Below, piece after piece: positions 34,665-45,648 of a stretch of 64,000 nucleotides of DNA. Numbering within the stretch: position 1 is the stretch's first letter; every line of letters begins with the position of its first letter. A model generated the notes under the pieces. The model searched no databases. It was not told the origin of the DNA and worked only from the letters and a program-made list of their open reading frames with translations. Origin of the DNA: Nepenthes gracilis (lineage: Eukaryota; Streptophyta; Magnoliopsida; Caryophyllales; Nepenthaceae); contig BSYO01000034.1 in NCBI GenBank assembly GCA_033239525.1, positions 1,364,001 through 1,428,000 of the forward strand. The letters are read 5' to 3'. The position numbers and the translations under genes were made by a program.

Positions 34665-36419
34665 TCACCAAAAACTAAGGGGGCGGTGGTGGCCCTTGTC
34701 TATCCTGTGGCTCCCCACGAGGCTGTTGTGATACTGCGCTGACCGGTTTGACAAGTTGATGAGATCCACGGGGAATTCAGGATAAACCAGCCGCACAATA
34801 CGCCGACTAATGTTGATCACTTCCCATAACCGCGACATCATTATGTCTGCGACCTCGTGAGGATGTATGCGGTGGCTTAGGTCATTCTCCCGGGCGGCCA
34901 TCTGCCTTGTGAGCTGATCGAGGTGCCCCTTAACTCGCTCGTTTTCCTCCTTCAGACGAGCGTTCTCCGCTTTTAGGCTCTCGTTCTTTACCTCCATGCC
35001 CGACAAGACGGACATTCTCCGCCCCCAGAGCCTCCAGCTTAGAATCGAGCAAGGCGATCTCCATGTCCCGATCGGAGATCACCCAATCTCTTTGCCTAAG
35101 TGCCTTGGCAATTGCGCCCATGACCTTATCAACCTGCACACAAAAAAAGAGGAGTTAGAAAAGGTAAACTTAAAGACAAGGCAGGCAATAGAATTTATAC
35201 CGTCCAAATTCTTCGTGTTGGCCTGTCTGGCCTGCCGCCTAGACCCGGCACCAAAAGCGGTGAGCAAGGAATAAGGCCCTTGTGGGTAGGGTTGGCAGCG
35301 ACCTCCCCCAAGAGCTCTTCCAATGGTTTCTCTGAAATATCCTCCTCCCTGGCTGTCTCCTCTAGAATAGTGGGGGGCTCCAAGACTGACTCCTGTTGCT
35401 CAATTGACAGTTTCACAGCAGGCGATCCAACAGACAACTCCCGTGGCTGAAGCTCTCCGATAGATGGATCCGGAGTCCACCTCACCGGTGCAGGTTGTAC
35501 GAGAACAACACCGCCACTCGCCCTAGCATTTAACCTGGCACCATAGGCCTCTAAAGCCAGCTCCGCTTCAATCCCGGAAGCGGTGCCTACACCCACAAAG
35601 TGCCGGTAGAGAGATAGTCTGGCTCTGAGGACGACGAAGAAGGTGCCACCAAGGCCGCCCTCGTTTGCCTTGGACTAGAGGGACTAGTATCAGACGAGTG
35701 AGGACCTATGATAAAGCCTTTTTTTCCTCTTCTTCCCCTGCAGGACCTCTGGCGGAGCAATCTTGAATTTCTAGATAGGAGAAGGAGGCCCCACTTGGCC
35801 TTCTTGGCCTCAACATGGGAGACCAAGTGGTCTCTCCGGAAATTTCTAAGGTTATCCATGATAAGCTTGGCCAACCAAGACATGGACGCCGTTTCAGCCT
35901 CAGAAGGTGCCCCCGTATAAGTGTTAGGAACCTGACCCCACTCCCTGGGCAAGGGCCAGGACTCACCCACGCTAATGAAGAAGAACTAGTTCTTCCAATT
36001 CTTTAGAGAGTTGTATATGACGGTACTTATTTTAAGACCGCCACGTGGGGTAGAGAAATCCACTCTGCTCCATGGTTAAGCTTGAAGAGCCCTCTAACCA
36101 TCGACATCGTCAACAGCCTCGAGTGTTGATGGAGGAATATGCAGAGGGAACACAGATATCAGATGGCGTTAGTGTGGAACTGAGCAATAAGGACCCAAAG
36201 CGCCCAAAAGATCGACATTTACTCATCATGAATTGGAAAACGAAGCCTATTCCTCAGATGAGCTTCATATATAGTCACAAAGCCTGTAGATGGCAGGAAA
36301 GCCCTGTTGTCCTTCCGAAGAACACAAAAGGCAATCTCCTTTGGGATATTGTATTCCATGTACAATACCTTCACGTCGTTCTCTCTCAGGACGGAGGCGA
36401 TTTCAGCGATGAAGGTCAT
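34665..36419 (-). pseudogene. Antisense additional ORF of Tat element B (two exons, broken)
   Basis: Opposite to gag-pol, between integrase and the 3' LTR, as in A and C. Exon 1 begins at 36419 (ASVLRENDVKVLYMEYNIPK, FVTIYEAHLR) and reads on through stops (LIAQFHTNAI, YLCSLCIFLHQ, AEWISLP). Later pieces include GAPSEAETASMSWLAKLI and FRRDHLVSHVEAKKAKWG, which align with A. Exon 1 ends RPDRPTRRIWT. The intron is 35134-35200, phase 0. Exon 2 is a coiled coil (MGAIAKALRQRDWVISDRD, then NARLKEENERVKGHL) with one frame change near 34990, ending RRIVRLVYPEFP. Its stop lies about 90 bp beyond that of A, where A has TAG and B has CAG. Function unknown. Confidence 0.75.
35134..35200 (-). other. Intron of antisense ORF B
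   Basis: 67 bp on the minus strand, donor ACG|GTATAAAT, T-rich, acceptor TTTGTGTGCAG|GTTGAT. Phase 0 and position match A and C. Confidence 0.78.
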
Positions 36420-36573
36420 GGTCAGAAAATCAATTAGGGTTTTTCTTTTGTACGGGTTGAGGAAGACGAAGAAGCAAAAGAAGGCATAGAAAAATTCAAA
36501 GTGAAATGAATGGGCAACTTAAAGGCCAATGTGAACACAAAACCGCCTTGAAAGCATGCGCCATTATTACCGC

Positions 36574-36663
36574 CACGTGTCGCTTCCCAAAAGGGAGCCT
36601 TTGAATCAGATCCTCTGGCTCATTAAATACCGGGATCCTAAATATACCGCATAAAGACACGTG
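36574..36663 (-). promoter_or_regulatory. Putative promoter of antisense ORF B (two G-boxes)
   Basis: CACGTG at 36574-36579 and 36658-36663, which begin 154 and 238 bp before the ATG. In element A the pair lies 138 and 222 bp before the ATG, so the 84-bp spacing between the boxes is identical in A and B. A weak TATA-like CCTTTAAG lies near 36520. Confidence 0.5.
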
Positions 36664-36870
36664 GCACACTTTTTCTGACAGGACAACTAATGGCCAATGC
36701 TTCCTTCTCCAAGTTGTTTGGAAATTTTTTAAAAAATGGTCAACAAATCCGGTCAATATTTTGAAAGTACTAGAGACTCTTCTTTAGACGGGCAACGACT
36801 CCATCAACGTTAGCAAAAGAAAAACCTATCTCATCATGAACATGTTGAAGGCCAGAATTCAGACTACCGG

Positions 36871-36883
36871 CATGGGAGGTTAG
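36871..36883 (+). other. Polypurine tract of Tat element B
   Basis: CATGGGAGGTTAG directly before the 3' LTR, a variant of the tract of A and C with two T/C-type interruptions of the purine run. Confidence 0.8.
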
Positions 36884-37969
36884 TGATGGGTAAGCCCATA
36901 GCAGACAGGTCAAATAAGAAAAACGGCCCAAAATCTAAAAAAGTCCAGACGCGCGTTTGGACGGTCAATGTTAGTGTTGACCGTATGAATGGTCAATTAG
37001 GCGACCCAACGTGCTCCGCCAAGACGAGTCGATATTTTTGTTGGTAGAAAATCTTTACATACCCGATGGGAAAAGGTAAAACCTTATATGGGCCAGACCC
37101 ATTTTGGCAAACGTTTCCGTACACGACAAGCAACGGTCCCTTTCCCTGATTTCACGCCTTCCATGAAGCCAATCTCCACTAAAAAGGGTATCAATAGATT
37201 CAACGCCCTTCCCATGAGGAAGGCGCCGGATTCTCTCTTCCTGCCTACAATGGACTCTAACGGTATAAAAATATAGAAGGAAGGCAAATAATTTAAAAAG
37301 TCGTTACCCTCTCAGAAAGAAAATGATCCCAATAGAATACACTAGTCAAGCCTTCTTATTTAAGGAAGGCCGCCTAACACGATACAGGGATCGCGCCTTC
37401 TTAGCCAAGGAAGGTCATCCTTCCCACCGTCTATATAACCCCACAGAGTCTCCATTTTGAGGGGACACGGGGACGAACAAAAGATAACAAAGTACTACGA
37501 TGGAGAAATCCTTGAGCATACTAATGCTCATCCCAAAGCACGCAATCGCTTACTACAATAATCCCACTCCAAGCCTTCAGATTCCAGAGACTTCACCCAC
37601 TCCCCGAGATCCATCCTTTTAAGCTTCCACGCTTACAGGACATAGCTTCCCACTTGTTCCCTATGAACATTGAGCTGGGAAACTACACTCTCGATGAGTC
37701 ATGAGAACGTCTCTTACATCTAAAGGTGAACACTCCCACCAACATCAATCTCCCTCTCTATCACAACTTACATTTCCGTTTAACTTCTTATAACTCGAAG
37801 GCTTATTACTGATTTGAGCGTTGGAGTATATTCGGTGGGACAATATCCCGCCGACACCTAAGCTCTCGTTTGTTGTATTGGTGTGAGGGTCCAAACTCAG
37901 TGAATAGAGCCAAATCTAAACGATCAAGTGAACTCGAATCTATTCGAAATCGGATTCAGGTACGCATCA
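36884..37969 (+). repeat. 3' LTR of Tat element B
   Basis: 1086 bp, TGATGGGTAAG...GCATCA. It contains an inverted W-box pair at 36961-36984 (ACGGTCAA...TTGACCGT), the counterpart of the palindrome in LTR A. Confidence 0.9.
37431..37438 (+). promoter_or_regulatory. TATA box of the 3' LTR of element B
   Basis: CTATATAA in the middle of the LTR, a good plant TATA box in the expected place at the end of U3. The 5' LTR has lost it. Confidence 0.55.
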
Positions 37970-38234
37970 ACTATAAACATGGTTCGATGGACAAAATGAC
38001 TAGGCCTATAAACATAAAATATGTGATGAAAAAAATTAAATATAGCAGGTTATACCTAATAGGATATAAAATATTTTATTATTATTATTATTATTTTATT
38101 ATTGTATTATAATAAATGATTAAATGGAGCATATTTTTTTCTTCAAGGAATTATAACGATGTAATATTTTCAATCGGTCGTATAATTTTTGTCATGTGTG
38201 TAGGTATGAAATTTTATATATTGGCGTGGAATTA

Positions 38235-38575
38235 ACCCCACCAACATTTGAATATTGATTAGATTCGAGAAAGCAATTAATTATACGTATTTTTCTTTCA
38301 AACTATGTATATGTCATGTCGAGCTGAGCTCCATTTTCAAATTTGACGGTTTTAATAGCTCCATTTTATCATTTTGGCCGGGCTAGGTTTAAATATTCAC
38401 TAGATTTAAAATAACATCCCCAGCATTTAAATGTTCACAGAGTTTAGAAAATTAATTAATTATAAATATTTTTCATTCCAAATACGTAAATGTCAAGTTG
38501 AGTTAAGCATGTTTTTCAAATTTGACGGTTTTAATAGCTCCATTTTAATATTTTAGGAGGGTTAGGTGCCCATGG
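38235..38575. repeat. 179-bp tandem duplication
   Basis: Both copies contain ATTAATTATA, ATATGTCA or AAATGTCA, then CAAATTTGACGG (38338 and 38517) and TTTTAATAGCTCCATTTTA, and end GGGCTAGG or GGGTTAGG. Confidence 0.8.
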
Positions 38576-39831
38576 TTACGTAACTACAATACCAATTGGA
38601 AATTAAAGAAATGTTAATTGCATTCGTAGCTTTCATTTTTAAATATTATTCTCAATATTTATTTTTATTTGTAATTTATACCTAAAATTTGAATTGCCAT
38701 ATAAATTAGAGAGTTAGGTAAAACTTTTGATTTATTCGAAAAGAAGTGGGTATGGTTTTTACAATCATAAATCCAGGTCCAGTGCACCATAATAATTGAA
38801 TAAGATGTAAGAGATATACATGATTTAATCATTGAATATTTTTCGATACTCAAATTTATAATTTTTATAAGAAAAATCAAAATCAATAATATATATACTT
38901 TTTTTTTTTTTGAAATTACATGCAAAAATAAAAAAATTTCCCCTTGCATTTAAATTATATTACTTCTAAAATAATTAACATTTTTTGCCTTATTTTTGCC
39001 AGAGAACAAAATAAAATTGACATTAGCCAAGTTTTTCTTCCACGGCACCGCAGCCCCCTAATTGTTTAAAAGGCTGTGCATGTGCTAATATTATTTTGAA
39101 TGTCGTCGCTGAGAAATTTGGTCTCCTTATAAAGATTCAATAGGATTAGGTGAGCGCATATACATATATTTACCTTTACATATATCTAAAAAAATCAATA
39201 AATAAATATGATAGTTGCATACTTATTATTTGGATTTCTATATGAGAGATTTCGAAGCAAGTTATTGACATTTTAATTTAGATTTTGTACACCACAAACT
39301 AAATAAGAGTTTTAGACGATTGAGATTAACTTTCTAGATTATCTTCAAGCACATAAGTTAATAATATTCTAACCAATAAGTTAGAGATCGAGAGAGTAGA
39401 TAATAGTGGATTGGAGGACTATATTTTGAGACTAACTAGTAGAGATGAGATGCTTTGGTGGGCATGCTTCATATCTTTTTAGTGTCGGCTGAGTGTTACG
39501 AGACTAAACTTTAGAGATTATTGTAATTAGCTTTTGACCGGATACTCTAAAGGTTTTATTATGTTTTGGGCATTGTAAGATACTTTGATATTAGGATTCT
39601 TAAATTGTAAAATTGTAAGATTGTAAGAAGTCTTTAGATTGTTAAAAAAATTTATACTTACAGGGGTGCAGGACCTATTCTGAGGTCGATTAAGTAACCT
39701 TTGTAATTGATTAATTATCTTCTGAAGAGTTTTTTATACTTCTGAAATAGATGATTTCATTCTGAGGAGATAATACCTTTAGGATTAATCGCCACATTTG
39801 TCAACATAACTTAGTAAGCAGCTCTTCCTAA

Positions 39832-40095
39832 TTTTGGGATCCACCACCCATCATGTTTATAGATATGAGTTTAGTAGGTAGTTTTAAATAATTTGCTAAC
39901 TAAATTCTTGATAGTAGGATGATTTCTCCTTGATTTTAAAATCCAATTGCCATGGCCATGGATGTGAGATTAGTGGGCAATTCTAAATGGCTTGCCAACT
40001 ATAGTCATGAACTTAGTCCATATTTTATTGATTTTAGGATCCACTTGTCATGTTTATGAACGTGAATTTAGTAGGTAATTTTGAATAATTTGTTA
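39832..40095. repeat. 99-bp tandem repeat, three diverged copies
   Basis: Units near 39832, 39931 and 40029, each with GATCCA or AATCCA, a CATGTTTAT or CATGGCCAT block, GTGAGATTAGTGGGCAATT-like and TTTGCTAACT-like blocks. Confidence 0.7.
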
Positions 40096-40790
40096 AAAGA
40101 TTTTGCAGACGTTAAAATTTTTCTATTGTCGACCTTTCTCACTTTAGTCAACAATTTTAGTCGTTCTAAGAGATTGATTGCCCGACTTGACTGATAATTT
40201 AGTACAAAAAAACTACAAAATTAGTTAAGTATAGATAGTTAACTATGTCGCTTGACAGTATATCCTTCTTAACTCACCTCTTTTGAAGGAAGTTTGGTCT
40301 CTCGATTAGACGATTGATTGTTTGATTTCTGATAATTTAAACCTAATATCTTGATCTCAACAAAAGGTTAATGAATTCAGGTCAATCTGAATTTTGTCAA
40401 ATCCGAAATGATCATAAAAATAATTTTGTCTCTATTTTCTTGATTCCAAGAAATTTAAAGAAAATAAAATTAATACCGAAAAAATCAAGTATAATTTTTT
40501 TGGATTTTTGACAGAAAATTAGATTGAAAAGAAAGTATCTTTCTTATAAATTTATTTTCTTAATTTATTATCAAGAATAAATTAAGGAGAGAAAATTTTT
40601 TGTTTTTATGGACAAATAAATATAAGATAGCATAATAACATAGCACAAGTATTATCTCTATCTGTTATGTAGTTTTCAATATTTTTCTCAATCTTTTCTT
40701 AGCAATATCAAAAAATATATTTTAATTATATATATATATTTATAATTTTTCATGTAATCTGAACATATATACATAAATAAATAATATATA

Positions 40791-41151
40791 TTTATTTGCT
40801 TGTAAAAATAATAATCCAATACTAAAATTGGTAATAATAAAATATTACATTAAATAAATATCTAAAGGTATGCCCAAATAATTTTATATGGCAATGCTCA
40901 TCTTTAGAAACAAGGTATTGGCACCAACTTAGCAACATGGGATTGTTGGATGATAATAAATTGTCTAGATCTAGAAAAAATTGATAATAAATAAATAAAT
41001 ATATATATATATAGACAATTTATTATCATCCAATAATCCCATGTTGATAAGTCATAAAATTATTTGGAAATACCTTTTAGATATTTATTTAATGTAATAT
41101 TTTATTATTACTAATTTTAGTATAGGATTATTACTTTTAAAAGCAAATAAA
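40791..41151. repeat. 361-bp inverted repeat (MITE-like or hairpin-forming)
   Basis: Left arm 40791-40967 (TTTATTTGCTTGTAAAAATA...AATTGTCTA), right arm 41012-41151 (TAGACAATT...AAGCAAATAAA), loop about 44 nt and AT-rich. The arms pair along their length. The left arm has about 35 extra bases (ATGGCAATGCTC to ATTGGCACCA) that the right arm lacks. Divergence is low for this neighbourhood. It may be a MITE or a foldback relic; a transcript could form a long hairpin. Confidence 0.8.
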
Positions 41152-43053
41152 TTTACAGTTACAAATACATAATTAAAAATACCATTTTATTCAAAAATAA
41201 CCCCAAAAAAGAAAAAAAAAAACCCCTCTCTTAATCTATAAAAAAAAAATCCTCAAAATACTGTAACTGAAATAGCATTTTAAAATATTTTTTTATTCGA
41301 TGTACATTTTCAAATTAAAGTTCTATTATAATTTCACGGGCCAATACATTTTAATTTAATAGAAGCAAAGGGCCTATAAGAATCACAACTTGCTCCCAAT
41401 AATCAGCCCCTTCTTCAATACTGTTGGCCGCTGAATTCCATTACCAGTTAGACATATTGATGAGTCAAGCTTAATTATACATAATACAAGCTGACTTCTT
41501 TCTTTTAGGAATGACAACTCAGTGTTGCTTAGTTGAGCAATCGACATAGATTTTTAATTATTACCTTAACATGACAAATAAAAGTCAACTTATTTATAAA
41601 AAAAAACAACTTTCAATATAGCCATTTTAAAAAATTAAATAACTTAACTTTTTTACTTTCAAGACTATTAGTTGTGTGAATTTGAAATAAAAAATTAAAA
41701 GAATCAAATAGATTCACTTTCTGATAATTCTCAGTATAAAAGACCTAAATCGATATGGATTGAAAGGGAGTTGAGATGGAGTAAATCCTTTTGTCGGTCT
41801 TAACCAAACCAACCTCTCAATCTTATTTGTACTTGTTGTCATCTCTTTTGTCTAGACTACACTCTCAATTATGTCAAGCTTTTCGATTTTTTGTTAACCT
41901 TGACTATATATAGAAAAAGGAAAGAATAAGGTTATTTATCAGTTATTTAAGCCGTATTTTTCATTAATATCTCAAAAATATCTCACTATAGTTAGGACAA
42001 TTAAACCAACTCTCATATTCACGGTAGCTAATCCGTGGCAACTGGCCTTTGTAGGGTTCATATTCAATAAGTGAACAAATCATATATTTTAGAATCGGAT
42101 GTGCACATTCATGCTAGAGTGCCGCCTTGGTTTTGTCCGGAAAGGAACACATATTCTCTTTTTTTTGAGCCTATCAAATCATAAAAGAGGTTCTTGGGAG
42201 CTCACCTTGGATTATTGGCCCAACTTTTGGCGGAGTTATTAGCATAAAAGAATAATTTATTAGGCCATTATCTACTCTATTTATTCCTAAAGTCACAATG
42301 AGCATGTTCACGGACATTGATGACTGTGTATGGTATAATGACATAATGCCTTTTTATTATTTATTATTATTATTTTCTCTTTGGACAAATTGTAAGTACT
42401 CCTCTATTATTGCTTTTATTTTTTATTTAGATTGGTAATTCATATAATTTTACATTGACTCAGTTTATATAACAGTTTGTAAAAGATGCACACATTATGC
42501 TACGTTTCTATAATTTTAGGACCTACACTGTTGTTTGGAAGGCTCTGGGCTGAGTAGGACCCTCTGAATAACCCTGTCATGTATATAACATCTCAAATGC
42601 TTTATTAGGATTGTGATTAACATGGCATATCAACTGATATATGCTTCTTTGACTTTAGTCGACAACTTTCAGCATTCTATCTTTTTACCGTGGATTGTCA
42701 AAGAGGTGTTATGACAAGATGGCTGAGCATGACATTCCTTGTTTAGTGAGTACTGCTCTAGTGGCGACATGTCCCTGATTCCAGATAATAAGGTAACAAC
42801 CTACATTACAAATTTGTGGGTGATGCCACATCAACAAGTGGCTCTAAGGATTGACTATTATCTGATCCGAAATATTCGTAATGATGTCTTATTAATATCA
42901 GGATACTCACAAAATTATAACTAAGTTAAACCACTAAAAGATAACTAATATCCGACATGCATAGCCAATGAGAATGCCACGGCTTTTATGTAATACAAAA
43001 CCGTTATCTGAACAAAATTATTCATCCTAAACTAATGTCTTGGGGGATAGTAC
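41152..43053. other. Intergenic stretch
   Basis: AT-rich; no domain recognised. The 61-residue frame at 42739-42924 lies in a less AT-rich patch (about 42660-43000) but has no motif I know. Confidence 0.55.
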
Positions 43054-44122
43054 TGTTGGGAATTTGACACCTGGATAACTCGATCCGGCGCAGCAAAAGA
43101 AACTTGAACTCTTTGTCAACCGTAAACAATCAAATTTATCAGCACAACAAACAAATAATGCATAATAATTTTTAACGTAAAAAAATCCTTTTAAATCAAA
43201 AAAAAATCACGGGATAAATTCTGAACCAATTCATTATAAAAAGTGCCAATTACAAGAACCCCATTCGAAATCCTTTGACTTCAAACCCGAGTGAAGAATT
43301 GTTGAATACAATCTCCTCCAAACACACCTGGCAACATACAATAGAAATATAATGAGAAAAAGAGTAACCAAATAAAAATATGTTTCTATAATCACTTCTA
43401 GAATGACGTATCCAACTTTGGCGAAGAACGAACTCAAATCAGACCTCGATCCGATACCGAACATCATCATCTTCTCTCTTCTTGTCTTATCTCTCCATGT
43501 GCGGCTCCCCTTGTTAAGATAGATTTCAAAAACCATAACCCTAAAACACGTGAGTCGTGTTTTATACCGTGTACCAGCGCTCGAGGGCCTGGCGAACGCG
43601 GATTGAACGCACCGGCCTTGGATTCTGCACTTGAGCGCTCGATGAGCGCATAGTGAGCGCACCAAGTCTAGAATCCACACCTCTGCACTGCTTGAGCATA
43701 AGGAGAGCACCCACTGTAACGTCCCCGGAGCATCCGCACTGACGATATTGTCCGCTTTGGACCGTCCCCTGCCGCCAAAGCCGTCGCAGGGTGCCTCAAG
43801 GATTTCCCCTGGCGAACCCTTCCACAGGCTCCCAGTGCGCGTCGCCAATGGAAGAGGTATCCACACCCTTTATCAGGCGTGCTTCGTTCCCCTCTCCATC
43901 CGATGTGGGACTCTACACCCACACTCCTCCATCAATCTGAAATCAGTGCTTGATCTCAACTCAAGTGCCCCTCAAGTGCCCAATTTGATCTTACCTCCTC
44001 GCTCTTCGCCGCACACGCAAAGCGTGTGCTAAAACTCCGATTATCACACGAGCCTCATGCGAACTTTCGATGACTTTTCGTTTGTTGAACTACCCACAAG
44101 GGAATAATCTAAAATCCCAACA
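43054..44122. mobile_element. Solo LTR G (TSD AGTAC)
   Basis: 1069 bp with perfect 8-bp terminal inverted repeats TGTTGGGA/TCCCAACA and a perfect target duplication AGTAC at 43049-43053 and 44123-44127. The inside has no gene: the frames at 43234-43866 minus and 43748-44032 plus show no domain. Family and orientation not assigned; the TGTTGGGA ends are common in plant Copia LTRs. A small non-autonomous element is possible. Confidence 0.88.
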
Positions 44123-44359
44123 AGTACATCTGATCATTTAGATTCCTAATTCAAAATTTTTTTAATAGCCTTTCCACTAACCTTCTCAACCTATAAGTGT
44201 TTTCTAAGCCAACTAATTTGAAAGGGGTTAATAAAGAAAATAAAAATAAGAATAAACCAATTACTCAATAAGGTATATAAAATTTTTTATAATGAAATAT
44301 ACAACTTACCTTAAAAGATATTGGAAAGACGGTGAAAATAATTTCAAAATTGTTAGAAT

Positions 44360-45640
44360 AAGGCTAACTTGAAGATTTCGCCTTTGTCTCGATTGCATAT
44401 CCATTTTGAATGAGTTGAAATGGTAACTTCGAGGTGAAAGGACTCATTGCTTGGTGTACTCCGTAGCTGCATTATCTAAGATGTATCAACTCACTGAGGC
44501 TTACGAATTGACTTTCCTCATGTTTATTCCCTACGAATCCTATCATTTAGTTCTTCCTTGGCAAGCTTTGAGAATATATCTTCCTGACATTCTTCTACAA
44601 TCGGCGACTCCTATGTAAGGCAAACTCTCCCATGTTTGCCAGCAACTCACAGAAATCTTGCTCTGGTTACACATCTTGAGAGCATTGCTTTGATTTTGCC
44701 TCTTCTATGGGAGAGGGATCCTTCTCTGTTATCAGGTTCAATTGCTATTCACAAATTCTCTTTAATGGGTGACATATGCCTCTTGATGGCTTCTAGCTGG
44801 GGGAGGAATTTAAAAGCCTTGGAGACTTATGTAATGCTCCTTCTGACAAATGGGTTGGTGTGACTTTAAACATTGTTGCGTCACTTAGAATTTGGTGGTG
44901 TCTCGACTCCACAAAGCATATTGGCTTGCTGACGACCAGGGATGGTTGAGTGGTTTTCTAGTATTGGAGGCAATATGGTTGTAGCTCTGATTTTCCCTGC
45001 CACTATTCTTTTCAGGAAGAGGAGAGAGACAACTTCACATAGTATCGGAATTGCTTGGTAATGACCTTAAGGAAGCCATTGCTTCAGTGGAGATATTTGC
45101 TTGATGGTGCTGTTTCTAACACTGAGAGGGAGCAAATTATAGCAATCTTGTTGTCATCTCCTCTTGATGCAAGAATCCTATAACTTGTATCTTGATTTTT
45201 GTTGGCCATTACCAAGCAGTCATTCATTTTTTTGTGATTCAAGTCTTCTTTGTGGAACATTGCTCCTTTTTTTATTTCTTCAACTCTTGTTGGTTTAGTG
45301 ATTTTTCTTCCATTGGAAGTGCTAAATATATGAACCATGACTATCAAGCTGACTTTCCACATGTGTAAGACCATGATCAAGGTCTATTGCACTAGTCCGT
45401 GATACAATGTTTTCTCTCTAATAGATTGCGAGCTGATGGCACATCTTCTAGGGATTTTTTAGGCAAAGGTTGTTGCGGAGGAGAGGGCTTAGATCGCATG
45501 GGGCAGAGGCAACAAAGAAGCATTCCTTCATATCTCTTGCTCGATCGAATGAGGATTGAGAGATGGGTCACCGAGTCTTGCCTTTTTGCCTAGGCTACTA
45601 TCATGAGTGTGAGCTCTGATCTTCTTGCTGTCACTTTGAT
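44360..45640 (+). other. Unidentified coding-like remnant
   Basis: Moderate GC, and plus-strand frames with natural-looking composition broken by stops, for example LVTHLESIALILPLLWERDP (about 44655-44720) and RQLHIVSELLGNDLKEAIAS (about 45025-45090). The sequence appears to continue at 47933 beyond solo LTR H. I do not recognise the protein. It could be a decayed host gene or part of an unknown transposon. Confidence 0.35.
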
Positions 45641-45648
45641 GGAAGACT

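Larger units (their letters stand above)
29087..37969 (+). mobile_element. Tat-type Ty3/gypsy element B, both LTRs present, defective
   Basis: 8883 bp, TGATGGG...GCATCA, flanked by a perfect 5-bp duplication ACTAT at 29082-29086 and 37970-37974. Plus-strand order is 5' LTR, primer site, gag, RNase H, integrase, spacer, antisense ORF on the minus strand, PPT and 3' LTR. Protease and RT are missing: gag and the VNMITTRP motif run into the end of RT near 31950-32000. All coding parts carry many stops. It could only have moved with enzymes supplied by a relative, or was damaged after insertion. Confidence 0.93.
37975..40790. other. AT-rich intergenic DNA with local tandem repeats
   Basis: No recognisable gene. 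It holds a (TTA)n tract near 38081-38103, a 179-bp duplication and a 99-bp triplication, listed separately. The 94-residue minus frame at 38665-38949 has only low-complexity Ile/Ser/Tyr content. Confidence 0.6.

Noticed and set aside
43234..43866. 210-residue minus-strand frame inside solo LTR G
   Set aside because: Inside a solo LTR defined by a perfect TSD and terminal repeats, with no recognisable domain.
45084..45380. 98-residue minus-strand frame
   Set aside because: No domain, and the plus strand of the same stretch has the better protein-like reading.
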